Assembly (NCBI GenBank): GCA_903854195.1
Contig: CAINVO010000013.1
Coordinates: 1-40,552, forward strand
DNA length: 40,552 bases
Direction of reading: 5' to 3'
Origin: an uncultured bacterium
Lineage (GTDB): Bacteria; Patescibacteriota; Minisyncoccia; Phycocordibacterales; CAINVO01
Numbering within the stretch: position 1 is the stretch's first letter; the number at the start of each line of letters is the position of its first letter. Positions 10,181 through 18,946 of this stretch are shown here, in pieces. The position numbers were made by a program, and so were the translations under genes. The notes under the pieces were generated by a model. That model saw only the letters and a program-made list of their open reading frames with translations. It ran no database searches and was not told where the DNA came from.

Positions 10181-12636
10181 TATATCAAATTTATTTTAAG
10201 TTCCGCAAAGTTTTTGTCAGGGTCCGGCACAAGACTTATCTTTTGTCCACCATTCAAATCCCCTTTTATAAGCGCCTGAGCAATTTTTTCCTCAACATAA
10301 TCAGCCACAGCCCTATTTAGAGGTCTTGCACCGAAATGAGGATCATAACCCTTTTTAATAAGAAATAGCACTAAGTCATCTGTCACAATAAGATCAACAC
10401 CCTTTTCAATCAGTCTTTGTGAAAGACCGGCTAAAGCCAAACGAGTGATCGCAATAATATCTTCCTCTGAGAGCGGGTTAAACAAAACAACTCCATCAAA
10501 TCGGTTTATAAGCTCTGGTTTAAATGTTCCCCTTCTAATTATTTCATTAATAATTGATTCTTTATTTCCACTAGAAATAGCTGTTAACAAATCTCCTCCA
10601 GCATTTGATGTAGCTATAATGATCAAATTTCTAGCATTAACCCTAGTACCAGTTGAATCTGAAAAAAATCCTTCATCAAGTATTTGAAGAAAAAGATTAT
10701 GAACCTCACCAGAAGCTTTCTCAAACTCATCCAGTAGAAGCACACCATATTGATGTTCACGAAGGGCCTTAGTAAGTGTACCCCCACCACTCTGAGCATG
10801 AATATCACCAATAAGTTTTGCAAGGGCATCTCCTCCTGAGTACTCTGACATATCAATTCGAGTCATTGGAGCATGGGCACCGAAAAAAATATCACTCAAA
10901 GCTTTACTTGTTTCTGTTTTACCAACACCAGTTGGTCCAAGAAATAAAAATGATCCGAGCGGTCGATTAGTCTTTGAAAGTCCTGATCGAGATCTACGAA
11001 GTGCCAGACTAATTGCTTTTATAGCCTCCTCCTGACCAACAATTCTTTGATGAAGCAATCTCTCAAGATCCAATAGTTTTACTTTTTCAGCACCGTCAAT
11101 TTGACCCACTTTTATACCAGTTTTTTTCTGAACAAGATTCAATACATCATTTTTTTCTACCAAAATTTTACCTTCGAGAGAAACAGCAGGGGCCACTTCA
11201 AGAATCAAATCCCCAACCTTATCAATCAATGAATCTGCAGAAAAATATCTTTCTGCACTATCAACAATAGCCCTCACAGCTCCATATGTAAAAATAATTC
11301 CATAACCATTTTCAAGAGGGGCGACATCTTCCTCAACAAGTTCAATCACACTGCTGGTATCTTTTGATATCAATCTAACAATTTCAAAATGTTCAAGAAT
11401 TTCTTTATTCTTATCAAGATTTCCATAAAAACTATTTGTGTCTGCTAGGGCTACCCACTGCAAGGCAGATGATCTAAGGTACCCAACTAAAATGGGATCT
11501 AGAGAAACCCCCAATGTCTCTGCTGCTGCAAAAAAACCTGCGAGATTATCAATGACAAAAATAACGTCGCCGGCTTCTATGGCCTGATTTAACACTCGAG
11601 TTAGTTCATATTGAAAATCTGCAGCCACCCACATTGGTTTTGCAAAGTGTGCAGTTTGAAATAAAAAAACTTTTTTATGCTCTAGCATTGGTTCTGATGT
11701 TCCTTCAGAAATTCTTGATACCAGACCGTTTATCACAGACATTCTACCTACATCTGAATCACCAAGGATAAGGGCATTGGCTGCCCTGGCTCTAGAAAGT
11801 GCTGACTCCAATCGATCAATTTCATCCCTATGAAGCTTACTCATACCACCCTCTTCCTCTTCAGCGTCAATAAATCTTCCATGTTCCTCTAATATATATG
11901 TCTCACCAAATGCCCACTCCTTACCAAGACCAGGCACTAATTTCAAACGACTCTTTGACCACCATCTTTCCTTATTAATTTTTTTAGTGATACTTTTTTC
12001 TACCCAAAAAGCAGTTGCCGACAAATCCGATTCCCTAACCTCAGCTTTCATTAAATGTTCAGCGAGTAAATGACTATGTTGAAATAATATACAAACAAAA
12101 TCTGCTAAATTTTTAATCGATTCAAAATGTGGATCATTTTCAATATCTTCTAGCGTAACTGACACCTTAGCAGCATCTACAGGAGATGCTGGAGCAATAA
12201 TATCTGACGAAACACCCAACCTTGTCATGATCATTCTCCCGTAAGATAAATCAGCAAATATAGTTGTGACATCGGTAACTCTTCCTGTCATATCACTTCT
12301 TCTTATAATTTCACTTAAAACAATTGCCAGCGGTGTAGAAATCACTTCCCCTTTAAAAAATTCCTTTTCCAAAAAATCATGGTTTGAATAAAAAAATGCT
12401 TCCAACATATAAAGAAAAATTGTTAGCACAGAAAAAACACACATGAATCCAAACAATAAATAAGCAACCTGCACATAAATTTGAGCAACAAGCAGGCTTG
12501 CTGCCAGTAAAATTGAACAAATGACTAGACCCCATTTCTTATATTTTAAACGTACATTGTGATTTAAAAATCTCTCTCCAGATATTAAGGATTTGTATGG
12601 GGCGATTAAATTTCTAGTTTTTAAATACTTATTCAT
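10180..12636 (-). CDS. Membrane-anchored Clp/Hsp100-type AAA+ ATPase with a degenerate first ATPase domain
   Basis: AAA+ unfoldase-like protein of 818 aa. Two membrane helices (about 35-52 and 56-80) put the rest in the cytoplasm. A Clp-N-like helical region follows (about 95-220). The first AAA domain is degenerate: GDSDVGRMS near 291 replaces a Walker A GxxxxGK[ST], and VIFVIDN near 358 lacks the Walker B Glu. The second is intact: GPTGVGKT near 563, LLLDEFEKA near 633, sensor 1 ATSNAG, arginine-finger region FKPELINRFD, and sensor 2 GARPLNRAV. The segment between the NAG and FKPELINR elements has no IGF/IGL/VGF tripeptide, so docking to ClpP is doubtful. Neighbours are a small membrane protein 5 nt upstream and the FKBP gene overlapping downstream. 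A role in membrane-associated protein quality control is inferred. Confidence 0.9.
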   Translation of the reverse strand: MNKYLKTRNLIAPYKSLISGERFLNHNVRLKYKKWGLVICSILLAASLLVAQIYVQVAYLLFGFMCVFSVLTIFLYMLEAFFYSNHDFLEKEFFKGEVISTPLAIVLSEIIRRSDMTGRVTDVTTIFADLSYGRMIMTRLGVSSDIIAPASPVDAAKVSVTLEDIENDPHFESIKNLADFVCILFQHSHLLAEHLMKAEVRESDLSATAFWVEKSITKKINKERWWSKSRLKLVPGLGKEWAFGETYILEEHGRFIDAEEEEGGMSKLHRDEIDRLESALSRARAANALILGDSDVGRMSVINGLVSRISEGTSEPMLEHKKVFLFQTAHFAKPMWVAADFQYELTRVLNQAIEAGDVIFVIDNLAGFFAAAETLGVSLDPILVGYLRSSALQWVALADTNSFYGNLDKNKEILEHFEIVRLISKDTSSVIELVEEDVAPLENGYGIIFTYGAVRAIVDSAERYFSADSLIDKVGDLILEVAPAVSLEGKILVEKNDVLNLVQKKTGIKVGQIDGAEKVKLLDLERLLHQRIVGQEEAIKAISLALRRSRSGLSKTNRPLGSFLFLGPTGVGKTETSKALSDIFFGAHAPMTRIDMSEYSGGDALAKLIGDIHAQSGGGTLTKALREHQYGVLLLDEFEKASGEVHNLFLQILDEGFFSDSTGTRVNARNLIIIATSNAGGDLLTAISSGNKESIINEIIRRGTFKPELINRFDGVVLFNPLSEEDIIAITRLALAGLSQRLIEKGVDLIVTDDLVLFLIKKGYDPHFGARPLNRAVADYVEEKIAQALIKGDLNGGQKISLVPDPDKNFAELKINLI

Positions 12637-12641
12637 ATAGT

Positions 12642-13043
12642 TTATTTTTGTGCTGGGAACTTATAGAAAATATAATATAGACCCATTACCAATATAGCCA
12701 CCAAAAGAATTGGGGCCAAAAGCCATATAACAAAGGCAATTATGAATGTAACTACCATTGCAAGTATGGATATAAGCCCAAACAAAATAACAAATGTTCG
12801 AACAATCATTCCAACCAACCTCATAATGGTTGTCACAATAATTGCACTCATGAATCCTTCTAAACTAAAACCTTTTGTGTTTTGTTCAGATAACCTCTTC
12901 CATGGTGTAAAAAAAGTTTGGAATAAAAGTCCAATTGAAAAAAAATGAAAAGTAAACCAAATAAAATTTTTGGCTAATTCAATAAGATCGCTTAAGGCTT
13001 TTGAATAGTGCCATTTCAAATAGTAAAAAACGGTCATCAACAT
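12642..13043 (-). CDS. Small hydrophobic membrane protein upstream of the Clp-like ATPase
   Basis: 133 aa, family not recognised. A hydrophobic stretch at about 27-45 is followed by a short polar loop (FFTPWKRLSEQNTKGFSLEG) and two or three further helices (about 66-125), so most of the protein is in the membrane. It ends 5 nt before the Clp-like gene, which also has N-terminal membrane helices, so the two products may form a complex. The ATG at 13043 has TATAAT (13050-13055) 6 nt upstream, inside the end of ftsQ, which suggests a leaderless internal promoter. An in-frame ATG two codons later (13037) is an alternative start. Confidence 0.8.
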   Translation of the reverse strand: MLMTVFYYLKWHYSKALSDLIELAKNFIWFTFHFFSIGLLFQTFFTPWKRLSEQNTKGFSLEGFMSAIIVTTIMRLVGMIVRTFVILFGLISILAMVVTFIIAFVIWLLAPILLVAILVMGLYYIFYKFPAQK

Positions 13044-13049
13044 TCAATC

Positions 13050-13055
13050 ATTATA
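13050..13055 (-). promoter_or_regulatory. Internal -10 box for the membrane protein-Clp-FKBP part of the unit
   Basis: A perfect TATAAT on the minus strand lies 6 nt before the ATG at 13043. No good -35 hexamer is visible at 17 nt (ACACAT). If it is active, transcription would begin at or next to the start codon. Confidence 0.45.
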
Positions 13056-13069
13056 CTATGCTATCGATA

Positions 13070-14149
13070 TTAATGTGTAGTTTTTATTGTGGATGAAGTT
13101 TTTTTGAGTGTTGTTGTCGCTACAGGTTTTACTGATATAGTTTTTGTTGACATTGTTGATGTTACTTTAAGAGGCAACGTAGAAGTGGACGCTGGAAGAG
13201 TTGAAGTTGCTGAAGCAGAAAGAGCTCCCTGGCCTGCGAGACGATAAAAAACTTTATTTCCAAAACGTAGATCGATAGATGAAAAAGTGTCTAATGAATG
13301 TTGAGATAAAATATTTTGCAAAGTAGAAATAGACGTCGAAAAAGGTTGTTGGTCATTAAATATAATTTGTACCCCACCTAGAGTGGTACAAATGTAGTCA
13401 TCATCCCTATGTAGAACTGTTGTAGTATCAAAACCAATATCCTTGAGACCCTTCAGTGCGTTCTGTATATTTGTAAACTTATTCTGGGATAGAAACACTG
13501 AACCTGATAAATCAAGTGAGGTTGTAGTGGCCACGATGTCAGAACTCCCAACGGAACTAGACGCAGCAATATTGGAAGCAAAGTTTGTGGCAGTTGTAGT
13601 AGCAGGTGAACCAGAGTACACAACATAGGCATTTCCTGAAAAATGAGGGGCTGAGGTGAAAATTAGTCCCGTGTAGTCTATATAATAACAGTTAGCCGTA
13701 TCAGACACGGTCGCTCCATTTATCTGATCACACCAAATAGCTATAGGTTTTCTTTCAGTTACATTTATATCAATACTTGTAAAATTTAGAAAAGAAGTTC
13801 TTCCTATTGAAACACTCCCCAATCGATTGAAATCTGCAAGAAGCTCTGATTTAATATTTTCTTTAGGATAAAAAATAATATTTTTCTTTGGTATTAGTGG
13901 TAAAAAACCGCCATACGATCCAGCCAAAATACTTTCAACCTTATTCTTTATATCTGAAGACGAGACAGCTTGGTTACCATTTACATTTACATTTTGTATT
14001 GAAAAATTTGAAAGATGCGTCAGTACAGCAAAAATGACAACAAGTAGAACGACAGTGACTGAGAAAATTGTCCATCTCAAAATGCGACGGCGTTTACGAC
14101 GACGCATTAGCTCAGGTGAACGTAAAATTGTTCTGTTGTCTGACTTCAT
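13070..14149 (-). CDS. ftsQ: Cell-division protein FtsQ/DivIB-like
   Basis: Bitopic division protein that links FtsB/FtsL to the septal synthase. A basic cytoplasmic N-terminus (ELMRRRKRRRILRW) and one membrane helix (about 27-47) are followed by a POTRA domain starting at FSIQNVNVNGNQAVSSSDI (about 50-120) and the FtsQ beta-domain with INVTERKPIAIWC and YYIDYTGLIF. The last 50 or so residues are a Ser/Thr/Ala-rich low-complexity tail, not typical of the family, perhaps a cell-wall-facing spacer. It lies 43 nt after serS on the same strand; the linkage with serS is unusual compared with the classic division gene cluster. The match rests on architecture and the POTRA motif. Confidence 0.82.
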   Translation of the reverse strand: MKSDNRTILRSPELMRRRKRRRILRWTIFSVTVVLLVVIFAVLTHLSNFSIQNVNVNGNQAVSSSDIKNKVESILAGSYGGFLPLIPKKNIIFYPKENIKSELLADFNRLGSVSIGRTSFLNFTSIDINVTERKPIAIWCDQINGATVSDTANCYYIDYTGLIFTSAPHFSGNAYVVYSGSPATTTATNFASNIAASSSVGSSDIVATTTSLDLSGSVFLSQNKFTNIQNALKGLKDIGFDTTTVLHRDDDYICTTLGGVQIIFNDQQPFSTSISTLQNILSQHSLDTFSSIDLRFGNKVFYRLAGQGALSASATSTLPASTSTLPLKVTSTMSTKTISVKPVATTTLKKTSSTIKTTH

Positions 14150-14192
14150 TTTTTTTTACCTGAATTTATTTAAGACTAAAACCCTTAATCTA

Positions 14193-15476
14193 CTATTTAC
14201 CAATGAACTCTCTTCCACCCATATACGGACGCAAAACATCTGGGATACGAATACTGCCATCTGCTTGTTGATTATTTTCAAGAATAAAAATTAAAATGCG
14301 AGGAGCTGCTACTGCAGTATTATTTAATGAGTGCGCAAACTTTAGTTTTCCTTCTGAATCACGGTATCTAATATTTAAGCGTCTTGTTTGAAAATCATGA
14401 AAATATGATGAAGAATGTGTTTCTCCATAATTGTTTGTTGATGGTCGCCAAGCTTCAATATCGTATTTTTTTACTTGACCGAGACCTAGATCTCCACCAC
14501 AGTTAACAACAACATGATACGGGATACCGAGTGCCTGTAAAAATTCTTCAGAATTTTTTGTTATTTCTTCATGCAACTTAACACTACCTTCGTGACTAGC
14601 ATCACTAAGAACAACTTGTTCTAATTTAAAAAATTCATGTACACGGTACAAACCCTTAACATCTTTACTATGACTACCCGCCTCTCTGCGAAAACAATCT
14701 GAAAAGGCTAGCATTTTAATAGGAAATTTGGCGGACTCGATAATTTCATCAGAATAATATGACATTGTTGCAACTTCTCCCGTACCAGCAAGAAAATCTC
14801 CATCTTGAGTTTTATACAAATCATCTTCACCTTGTGGAAGATACCCCGTACCCATCAAGGTCTCACGTCGTACAAGAGAAGGTACAATCATTGGAGAAAA
14901 TCCTCTCTTTGTAAAATGTTCAAGTGCAAATTGCCACACAGCAAACTCAAGTAGAGCTCCATCATTTTTTAAAACATACCCACGAAAGCCCGCGATCTTT
15001 GTTCCTCTTTCAAAATCAGCCATATCATGAGCATTAAGAATATCAATATGATTTTTAGGTCCATCAGGAAAGTTATCATTTGAAAAAACAGGTTTATCTC
15101 CCCAAGTGCGTACCTCGACATTTTCTGCATCACTTTCCCCATCTGGAACAGAAATATCCGGAATATTAGGAGTCTGAACCATAAGAAGTTGCCATTTGTG
15201 CATGATATCTTTCAATTTTTCTTCTTCCGTTTGAATTGATTCCTTTAGGATTTTCATCTGATCAATCAAAGCTTGTCTGGATTCTGCATCTACCGAATTC
15301 ACAATTTGTTCACTAACTCTGTTCTGCTCTGTTTTTTTACCTTCAACTGACGCAATCAATGCTCGGCGCTCATCATCCACAGAAAGCAAGGACTCAACAT
15401 CAAAGTTTATGTGCTTCTTTTCCGCACCTGCTTTTATTAAATCTTTATTTTCTCTTATGAATTTTATGTCGAGCAT
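14193..15476 (-). CDS. serS: Seryl-tRNA synthetase
   Basis: Class II aminoacyl-tRNA synthetase charging tRNA-Ser. The N-terminus MLDIKFIRENKD and the antiparallel coiled-coil arm (about 28-105) are typical. The catalytic domain has motif 2 (FRREAGSHSKDVKGLYRVHEF, near 263) with the downstream LEQV, and motif 3 near the end (LNNTAVAAPRILIFILENNQ). The length (427) is usual for the family. The ATG lies 53 nt from divergent dprA. There is no Shine-Dalgarno site, and a TTTAAT on the minus strand ends 5 nt before the ATG, compatible with a leaderless or near-leaderless transcript. It is the first gene of the unit continuing into ftsQ. Confidence 0.97.
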   Translation of the reverse strand: MLDIKFIRENKDLIKAGAEKKHINFDVESLLSVDDERRALIASVEGKKTEQNRVSEQIVNSVDAESRQALIDQMKILKESIQTEEEKLKDIMHKWQLLMVQTPNIPDISVPDGESDAENVEVRTWGDKPVFSNDNFPDGPKNHIDILNAHDMADFERGTKIAGFRGYVLKNDGALLEFAVWQFALEHFTKRGFSPMIVPSLVRRETLMGTGYLPQGEDDLYKTQDGDFLAGTGEVATMSYYSDEIIESAKFPIKMLAFSDCFRREAGSHSKDVKGLYRVHEFFKLEQVVLSDASHEGSVKLHEEITKNSEEFLQALGIPYHVVVNCGGDLGLGQVKKYDIEAWRPSTNNYGETHSSSYFHDFQTRRLNIRYRDSEGKLKFAHSLNNTAVAAPRILIFILENNQQADGSIRIPDVLRPYMGGREFIGK

Positions 15477-15529
15477 GTGATATTAAATATGTGTATAAAA
15501 CTGTATAAAAACAGTATACAAAAAAACAC
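15477..15529. promoter_or_regulatory. Divergent serS/dprA promoter region with an inverted repeat
   Basis: This 53-bp gap must hold the start signals for both genes. It contains an imperfect inverted repeat (GTATAAAACTGT paired with ACAGTATAC, about 15493-15519) and a CATGTG/CACATG pair that overlaps both start codons. TATACA on the plus strand (15515-15520) ends 9 nt before the dprA ATG. The repeat could be an operator or simply overlapping -10 boxes. Confidence 0.4.
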
Positions 15530-16435
15530 ATGAATTCGCCATACCCAATTAAAATTGATAACTTCCCCCCACTTCTTCCAAAAATCAATGACCCGCCCAA
15601 AAAACTATGGGTTCGAGGTCGGGTATTTTGGAACAATATGCCAGATTTAAAATTTTTATGTGTAGTCGGATCTAGAAAATATTCTGATTATGGAAAACAG
15701 GTTTGTGAAAAATTAATTGAAGGACTATCTGGATACCATATATGTATAGTTTCAGGTCTTGCTTATGGTATCGATAGTATTGCACATAGGGCTGCCATGA
15801 ATGCTGGAATGAAGACTATTGCCATACCTGGATCAGGACTTGATGACAATGTCTTGTACCCACGACAACATTTTACTCTTGCTCAAGACATCCTCAACTC
15901 TGGAGGCGCGCTTTTATCTGAATTTGATCTAGATTTTGTTGCAACCCCTTGGAGCTTTCCACAGCGCAATCGGATTATGTCAGGAATGTCACACGCCACA
16001 CTTATAATAGAAGCTGAAGAAAAATCAGGTACATTAATAACAGCTCAGATGGCAATGGACTATAACAGGGATGTCCTGGTAACTCCTGGATCAATTTTTT
16101 CTGATGGATCATATGGTCCACACTTACTCCTCCGTGATGGCGCCACACCCATAACCTCTTCCAGCGACATACTTGAAGCTCTTGGTTTAAAAAAACGAGG
16201 TGAAGATTTAGTTCAGACCCATCCACAAAATACTAGACTGAATTTTGATGAGATCCCGGTAAACAATTGCTCAGATGAAGAAAAAATTATTCTCAAAATG
16301 ATATCCCGATCTATCTCACGAGATGAACTATTTTGCAATGCAAATATCTCCGTCCAAAAGCTAAACACAATATTAATGATGCTAGAAATCAATGGATATA
16401 TTAAAGAATGCAACAACAATATCATTCGACTTTAA
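15530..16435 (+). CDS. dprA: DNA-processing protein A (RecA loader in natural transformation)
   Basis: DprA protects incoming single-stranded DNA and loads RecA. The Rossmann-like core carries VVGSRKYSDYG near 44-54, SGLAYGIDSIAHRAA, IAIPGSGLDDNVLYPRQH, the SEFDLDFVATPWSFPQRNRIMSGMS signature region, and EKSGTLITA. A C-terminal winged-helix-like segment (about 245-300) completes it. 301 aa, with a short N-terminal extension instead of a SAM domain. No Shine-Dalgarno site is visible. topA starts 62 nt downstream, the common dprA-topA pairing. It suggests competence-like DNA uptake, frequently seen in reduced CPR genomes. Confidence 0.95.
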   Translation: MNSPYPIKIDNFPPLLPKINDPPKKLWVRGRVFWNNMPDLKFLCVVGSRKYSDYGKQVCEKLIEGLSGYHICIVSGLAYGIDSIAHRAAMNAGMKTIAIPGSGLDDNVLYPRQHFTLAQDILNSGGALLSEFDLDFVATPWSFPQRNRIMSGMSHATLIIEAEEKSGTLITAQMAMDYNRDVLVTPGSIFSDGSYGPHLLLRDGATPITSSSDILEALGLKKRGEDLVQTHPQNTRLNFDEIPVNNCSDEEKIILKMISRSISRDELFCNANISVQKLNTILMMLEINGYIKECNNNIIRL

Positions 16436-16497
16436 GAACCAATTTATAAACCAAATATTTGCCAGAAAAAATGTTTTCGTGTAATACTGTGAGCAAT

Positions 16498-18846
16498 ATG
16501 AAATTACTTATAGTAGAATCACCTGCAAAAGCAAAGACTATTTCAAAATATTTGGATGACAAATATACTGTTAAAGCATCAGTAGGTCATATTCGTGATT
16601 TACCAAAAAGTAACAAAAAAGCTATTGATATCCCCGCTGGATTTGTGCCACACTATGAGATCAGCCCTGGCAAAGAAAAAGTTGTAGAAGAAATTCGAGC
16701 ACTTGCAAAAAAAGCTGATGAAGTAATACTCGCAACTGACCCCGACCGAGAAGGCGAAGCTATTGCATGGCATATAAAAGAAGCAGTTGGTCTCAAAAAC
16801 CCAAAACGTGTAGTTTTTTATGAAATTACAAAAGATGCTGTAAATGAGGCAATGAAGCATCCCCGTGAAATTGATGACAACCTCAAACAAGCTCAGGAGG
16901 CACGTCGTGTTCTTGATCGTCTTGTGGGCTATGACCTATCAGGTCTCATTTGGAAAAAAGTAAGATATGGTCTATCTGCTGGACGCGTACAATCCCCCGC
17001 ACTTCGTATCATCATGGAGAGAGAGCGTGAGATACGCGCTTTCATATCAGAAAAATTTTGGGTAATTACGGCTGATCTTAAAAATTCTACAAAATCAGAA
17101 TCAACTAACCCATCAAAAAATATACCTGATGCCCCAGTCCTTACATATACTTGTGTAGAAGAACCTCGCGATGAAAAAGAAGTAGAACGCATAGTTGAAT
17201 CTGCAAATACAGCTCAAAAAAGCAACGCATGGTTTGTAAAAGATGTTTCAGCAACAGAGGTTAAACGCTCACCCCGCGCACCATTTATTACATCAACTCT
17301 TCAACAAACAGCGAGTTCACGACTTGGATATGCACCATCACGTACAATGGGTATTGCACAAAAATTATATGAATCTGGACATATCACATACATGCGTACA
17401 GACAGCACCAATCTCAGTAAGGTTTCCCTAGCCCAGATTTTTTCAGTGATTGAAAAAAAATATGGAAAAGATTTGGTTAGTCCTCGTACTTTTTCTGCTA
17501 AAAGTAAAAATGCTCAAGAAGCACATGAAGCGATTAGACCAACAGATTTTACCGTAAAGGATGCTGGGATGAACGACGAACAAAAAAATCTTTACAATCT
17601 TATTTGGGCTCGAACTGTTTCATCACAAATGTCAGATGCAAAAACTTTGCGTACAAAAATCACTGCAAACATAAATATGGCAGTTCTTTCAAAAGATAAT
17701 TCTCTGAAAGAAATTCCTGACTTCACGATTGTTGGATCACAGGTTGTATTTCCTGGATGGTTACTTGCTGATCCATCAGCACGAGGTGAGGATGTTGACC
17801 TACCACAAACAAACACAGGTGACACACTTGATCTAAATGAAATCAAGACCCAAGAAAAAGCTACTGAACCACCACCAAGATATTCTGAAGCTGGCCTTAT
17901 CAAAGAGCTAGAAAAGAGAGGTATCGGCCGACCTTCAACATATGCATCTATTATTCGTACAATTGAAGAACGAGGATATGTAGAAAAAATAAACAAGTCA
18001 CTTGTTCCAACTGACACCGGAGATGTAGTTTCATCGTTTCTTGAACAAAACTTTGAGTCCTACATAAGTGACTCCTTTACAGCTGAAATGGAAGACAAAC
18101 TAGACCTTATGGCTGAGGGCAAAGCTGAATACATAAAAACTCTAAAAGATTTTTATATTCCTTTTTCAAAAGATGTAAAATCAAAAGAAGATACAGCTAA
18201 AATTACAAACCTAGGCGATGCTGGTGAAGAGTTTATTTGCCCAAAATGTTCAAGCTCTATGGTTGTTAAACTTTCTCGTGCCGGAAAATTTCTATCTTGT
18301 TCAAAATATCCTGAATGCACAGGAGCACTTACTATGGATGGAAAGGAAATCCAGAAAGACAAACCAATTGGTGCTGATCCAGAAACTGGCAAATCTATTT
18401 TTGTAAAAATTGGAAGATTTGGACCATATGTACAGTTAGGTGATGGAAGTGAGACAGAATCAGTACTCACAGAAGAAGAGATAAAAGCACAAGCGGTCCC
18501 TCAATACACTAAGACTGGAAAATTGAAAAAAGTAAAAGTTTCAAAACCAAAAAAGGTAAAGCCTCGTATGGCAAGTATACCGAAAAGTATTGATCCTGAA
18601 AAAATCACTCTTGATGAAGCCTTGATGTGTCTTTCTCTTCCACGCAAACTAGGCACTCACCCAATTTCTGGAAAAACAATAACGGCGAGTGTTGGAAGAT
18701 TTGGACCATATATAGTACATGATGGAGACTTTAGATCCTTAAAGGGTGAAGATTCTCCATACACAATAACCTTTGATAGGGCCGTGGCAATTTTATCTGA
18801 AGAGAAAAAAGTTAGACGTGGAGGTTTCAAAAAGAAAGAAAAGTAA
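16498..18846 (+). CDS. topA: DNA topoisomerase I
   Basis: Type IA topoisomerase relaxing negative supercoils. The Toprim domain has LIVESPAKAKTI at 3-14 and ATDPDREGEAIAWH near 80. The active-site Tyr is at about 298 in SGHITYMRTDSTNLS. RPSTYASII and the decatenation region follow. There is one four-Cys zinc ribbon (CPKCSSSM...CSKYPEC, about 580-610) and then two TOPRIM C-terminal repeats (GRFGPYVQLG and GRFGPYIVHD) with a Lys-rich end. The frame extends upstream to a TTG at 16459, but ATG 16498 (MKLLIVESPAKAKT) is the family start, giving 782 aa. It ends at a perfect 18-bp terminator. Confidence 0.97.
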   Translation: MKLLIVESPAKAKTISKYLDDKYTVKASVGHIRDLPKSNKKAIDIPAGFVPHYEISPGKEKVVEEIRALAKKADEVILATDPDREGEAIAWHIKEAVGLKNPKRVVFYEITKDAVNEAMKHPREIDDNLKQAQEARRVLDRLVGYDLSGLIWKKVRYGLSAGRVQSPALRIIMEREREIRAFISEKFWVITADLKNSTKSESTNPSKNIPDAPVLTYTCVEEPRDEKEVERIVESANTAQKSNAWFVKDVSATEVKRSPRAPFITSTLQQTASSRLGYAPSRTMGIAQKLYESGHITYMRTDSTNLSKVSLAQIFSVIEKKYGKDLVSPRTFSAKSKNAQEAHEAIRPTDFTVKDAGMNDEQKNLYNLIWARTVSSQMSDAKTLRTKITANINMAVLSKDNSLKEIPDFTIVGSQVVFPGWLLADPSARGEDVDLPQTNTGDTLDLNEIKTQEKATEPPPRYSEAGLIKELEKRGIGRPSTYASIIRTIEERGYVEKINKSLVPTDTGDVVSSFLEQNFESYISDSFTAEMEDKLDLMAEGKAEYIKTLKDFYIPFSKDVKSKEDTAKITNLGDAGEEFICPKCSSSMVVKLSRAGKFLSCSKYPECTGALTMDGKEIQKDKPIGADPETGKSIFVKIGRFGPYVQLGDGSETESVLTEEEIKAQAVPQYTKTGKLKKVKVSKPKKVKPRMASIPKSIDPEKITLDEALMCLSLPRKLGTHPISGKTITASVGRFGPYIVHDGDFRSLKGEDSPYTITFDRAVAILSEEKKVRRGGFKKKEK

Positions 18847-18880
18847 GAATATTTATTTAGAAGATAAATACCAAAAAGAA

Positions 18881-18920
18881 TAAGTAAAAAACCGTCTACT
18901 TATAGACGGTTTTTTACTTA
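18881..18920. terminator. Bidirectional terminator between topA and parB
   Basis: 18881-18898 and 18903-18920 are exact reverse complements (18 bp, loop CTTA). The core ACCGTCTA/TAGACGGT is flanked by T6 on each strand, so it serves both convergent genes. Confidence 0.95.
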
Positions 18921-18946
18921 TTCCCAGCTATGAATTAAATATATTA

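Noticed and set aside
16459-16497. Upstream TTG start for topA
   Set aside because: The added 13 residues do not fit the family; MKLLIVESPAKAKT is the standard N-terminus.
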